In this document: piece after piece, positions 63,641-64,000 of the stretch
How the letters are laid out: every line of letters starts with the position of its first letter
How positions within the stretch are numbered: the stretch's first letter is position 1
NCBI GenBank assembly: GCA_019925095.2
Contig: CM034407.1
Coordinates: 1,404,210 to 1,468,209, forward strand
Length of the DNA: 64,000 nt
Direction: 5' to 3'
Source: Dendrolimus kikuchii
Lineage: Eukaryota; Arthropoda; Insecta; Lepidoptera; Lasiocampidae
Position numbers and translations under genes: made by a program
The notes under the pieces: generated by a model
What the model was told of the DNA's origin: nothing
Databases searched by the model: none
Seen by the model: the letters and a program-made list of their open reading frames with translations, nothing else

Positions 63641-64000
63641 GTTGTCTGTTTATATTTATTAATTATTCTGATACATGTTTTCAAAATTTTCAATATAATT
63701 TTGTATTTTTTCGTGATTTGTTTACTTCGTTTTCTGATAGTCAAATAAACATTTACCACGTGACTCTGGCTGAATGCACAAACCGTGCCTAGCCAAATCA
63801 AGAAAAAAAATGTTGTTTTTGTAAGCAAGTATTAGATATTTAGGTAGTTTAAAGTTTGTTTTGTAGCAAGAAAAATTAGAAAATGGAGAATTTAATGGTA
63901 AGTAAATATTATGTAACTAAATATCTATTGAATTACCCATTATATTTATGAATAAATAACAATTTTCTGTTATAAAATTAATTAAATACACAACCACAAG
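63641..64000. other. No established feature; possible short first exon
   Basis: AT-rich. ATG at 63883 opens MENLM and is followed at once by a strong donor, gtaagtaa, at 63898, which could be the first exon of a gene or element leaving the window. The evidence is only the ATG plus the donor. Confidence 0.25.

Overview
The window is eukaryotic and looks like repeat-packed DNA from an insect, most likely a moth or butterfly. Coding pieces with insect splice signals are crowded by DNA transposons (piggyBac, PIF/Harbinger with MADF-BESS partners, Tc1/mariner, pogo, P element), LTR elements (BEL/Pao, Ty3/gypsy), non-LTR elements (R1/LOA-like, jockey-like, RTE-like) and a Penelope-like element (PLE). 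Three copies of a dispersed repeat introduced by ATAC-type microsatellite, which I recall from lepidopteran genomes, support this placement; I could not search a database. I see no convincing host gene, tRNA, rRNA or CRISPR array.

Layout. 1-3200: Harbinger fragments, a broken gene of an unclassified DGCG(G/A)QNKN family, LINE tails. 3204-7773: BEL/Pao-type element with both LTRs, a 5-bp target duplication and one intact gag-protease gene but no polymerase. 7774-11334: solo LTR, LINE scraps and foldback repeats. 11335-13565: two piggyBac relics. 13964-15860: second DGCGGQNKN-family relic, carrying a 111-bp miniature of the PLE. 16320-19345: gypsy integrase, then Harbinger and MADF pieces. 19404-23330: two related piggyBacs meeting at one TTAA. 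23523-28142: a Harbinger nuclease with a MADF-BESS gene antisense inside it, then scraps of pogo, LINE, mariner and BEL/Pao. 28769-35040: PLE with a 13-bp target duplication, split by a 3.0-kb pogo element with exact TA duplication; the PLE itself split the LTR of a gypsy element whose gag follows. 36343-38662: Tc1/mariner relative with about 450-bp inverted repeats. 40154-42360: P-element transposase fused in frame to piggyBac, then to a LINE tail. 42367-46420: Harbinger ends and two piggyBacs. 46420-56300: long R1/LOA-like LINE with tandem promoter-type monomers, two ORFs and few lesions. 56330-62055: pogo scrap and two gypsy elements in opposite orientation. 62060-63640: 5'-truncated LINE with RNase H.

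The elements do not form a pathway; they record successive insertions. Apart from the BEL gag-protease, the gypsy integrase and the small gypsy membrane protein, the larger coding regions carry stops, frameshifts, deletions or lost catalytic residues. The mixed orientation, nesting and lack of host genes fit heterochromatin, a piRNA-cluster-like locus or a sex-limited chromosome; this is inference.
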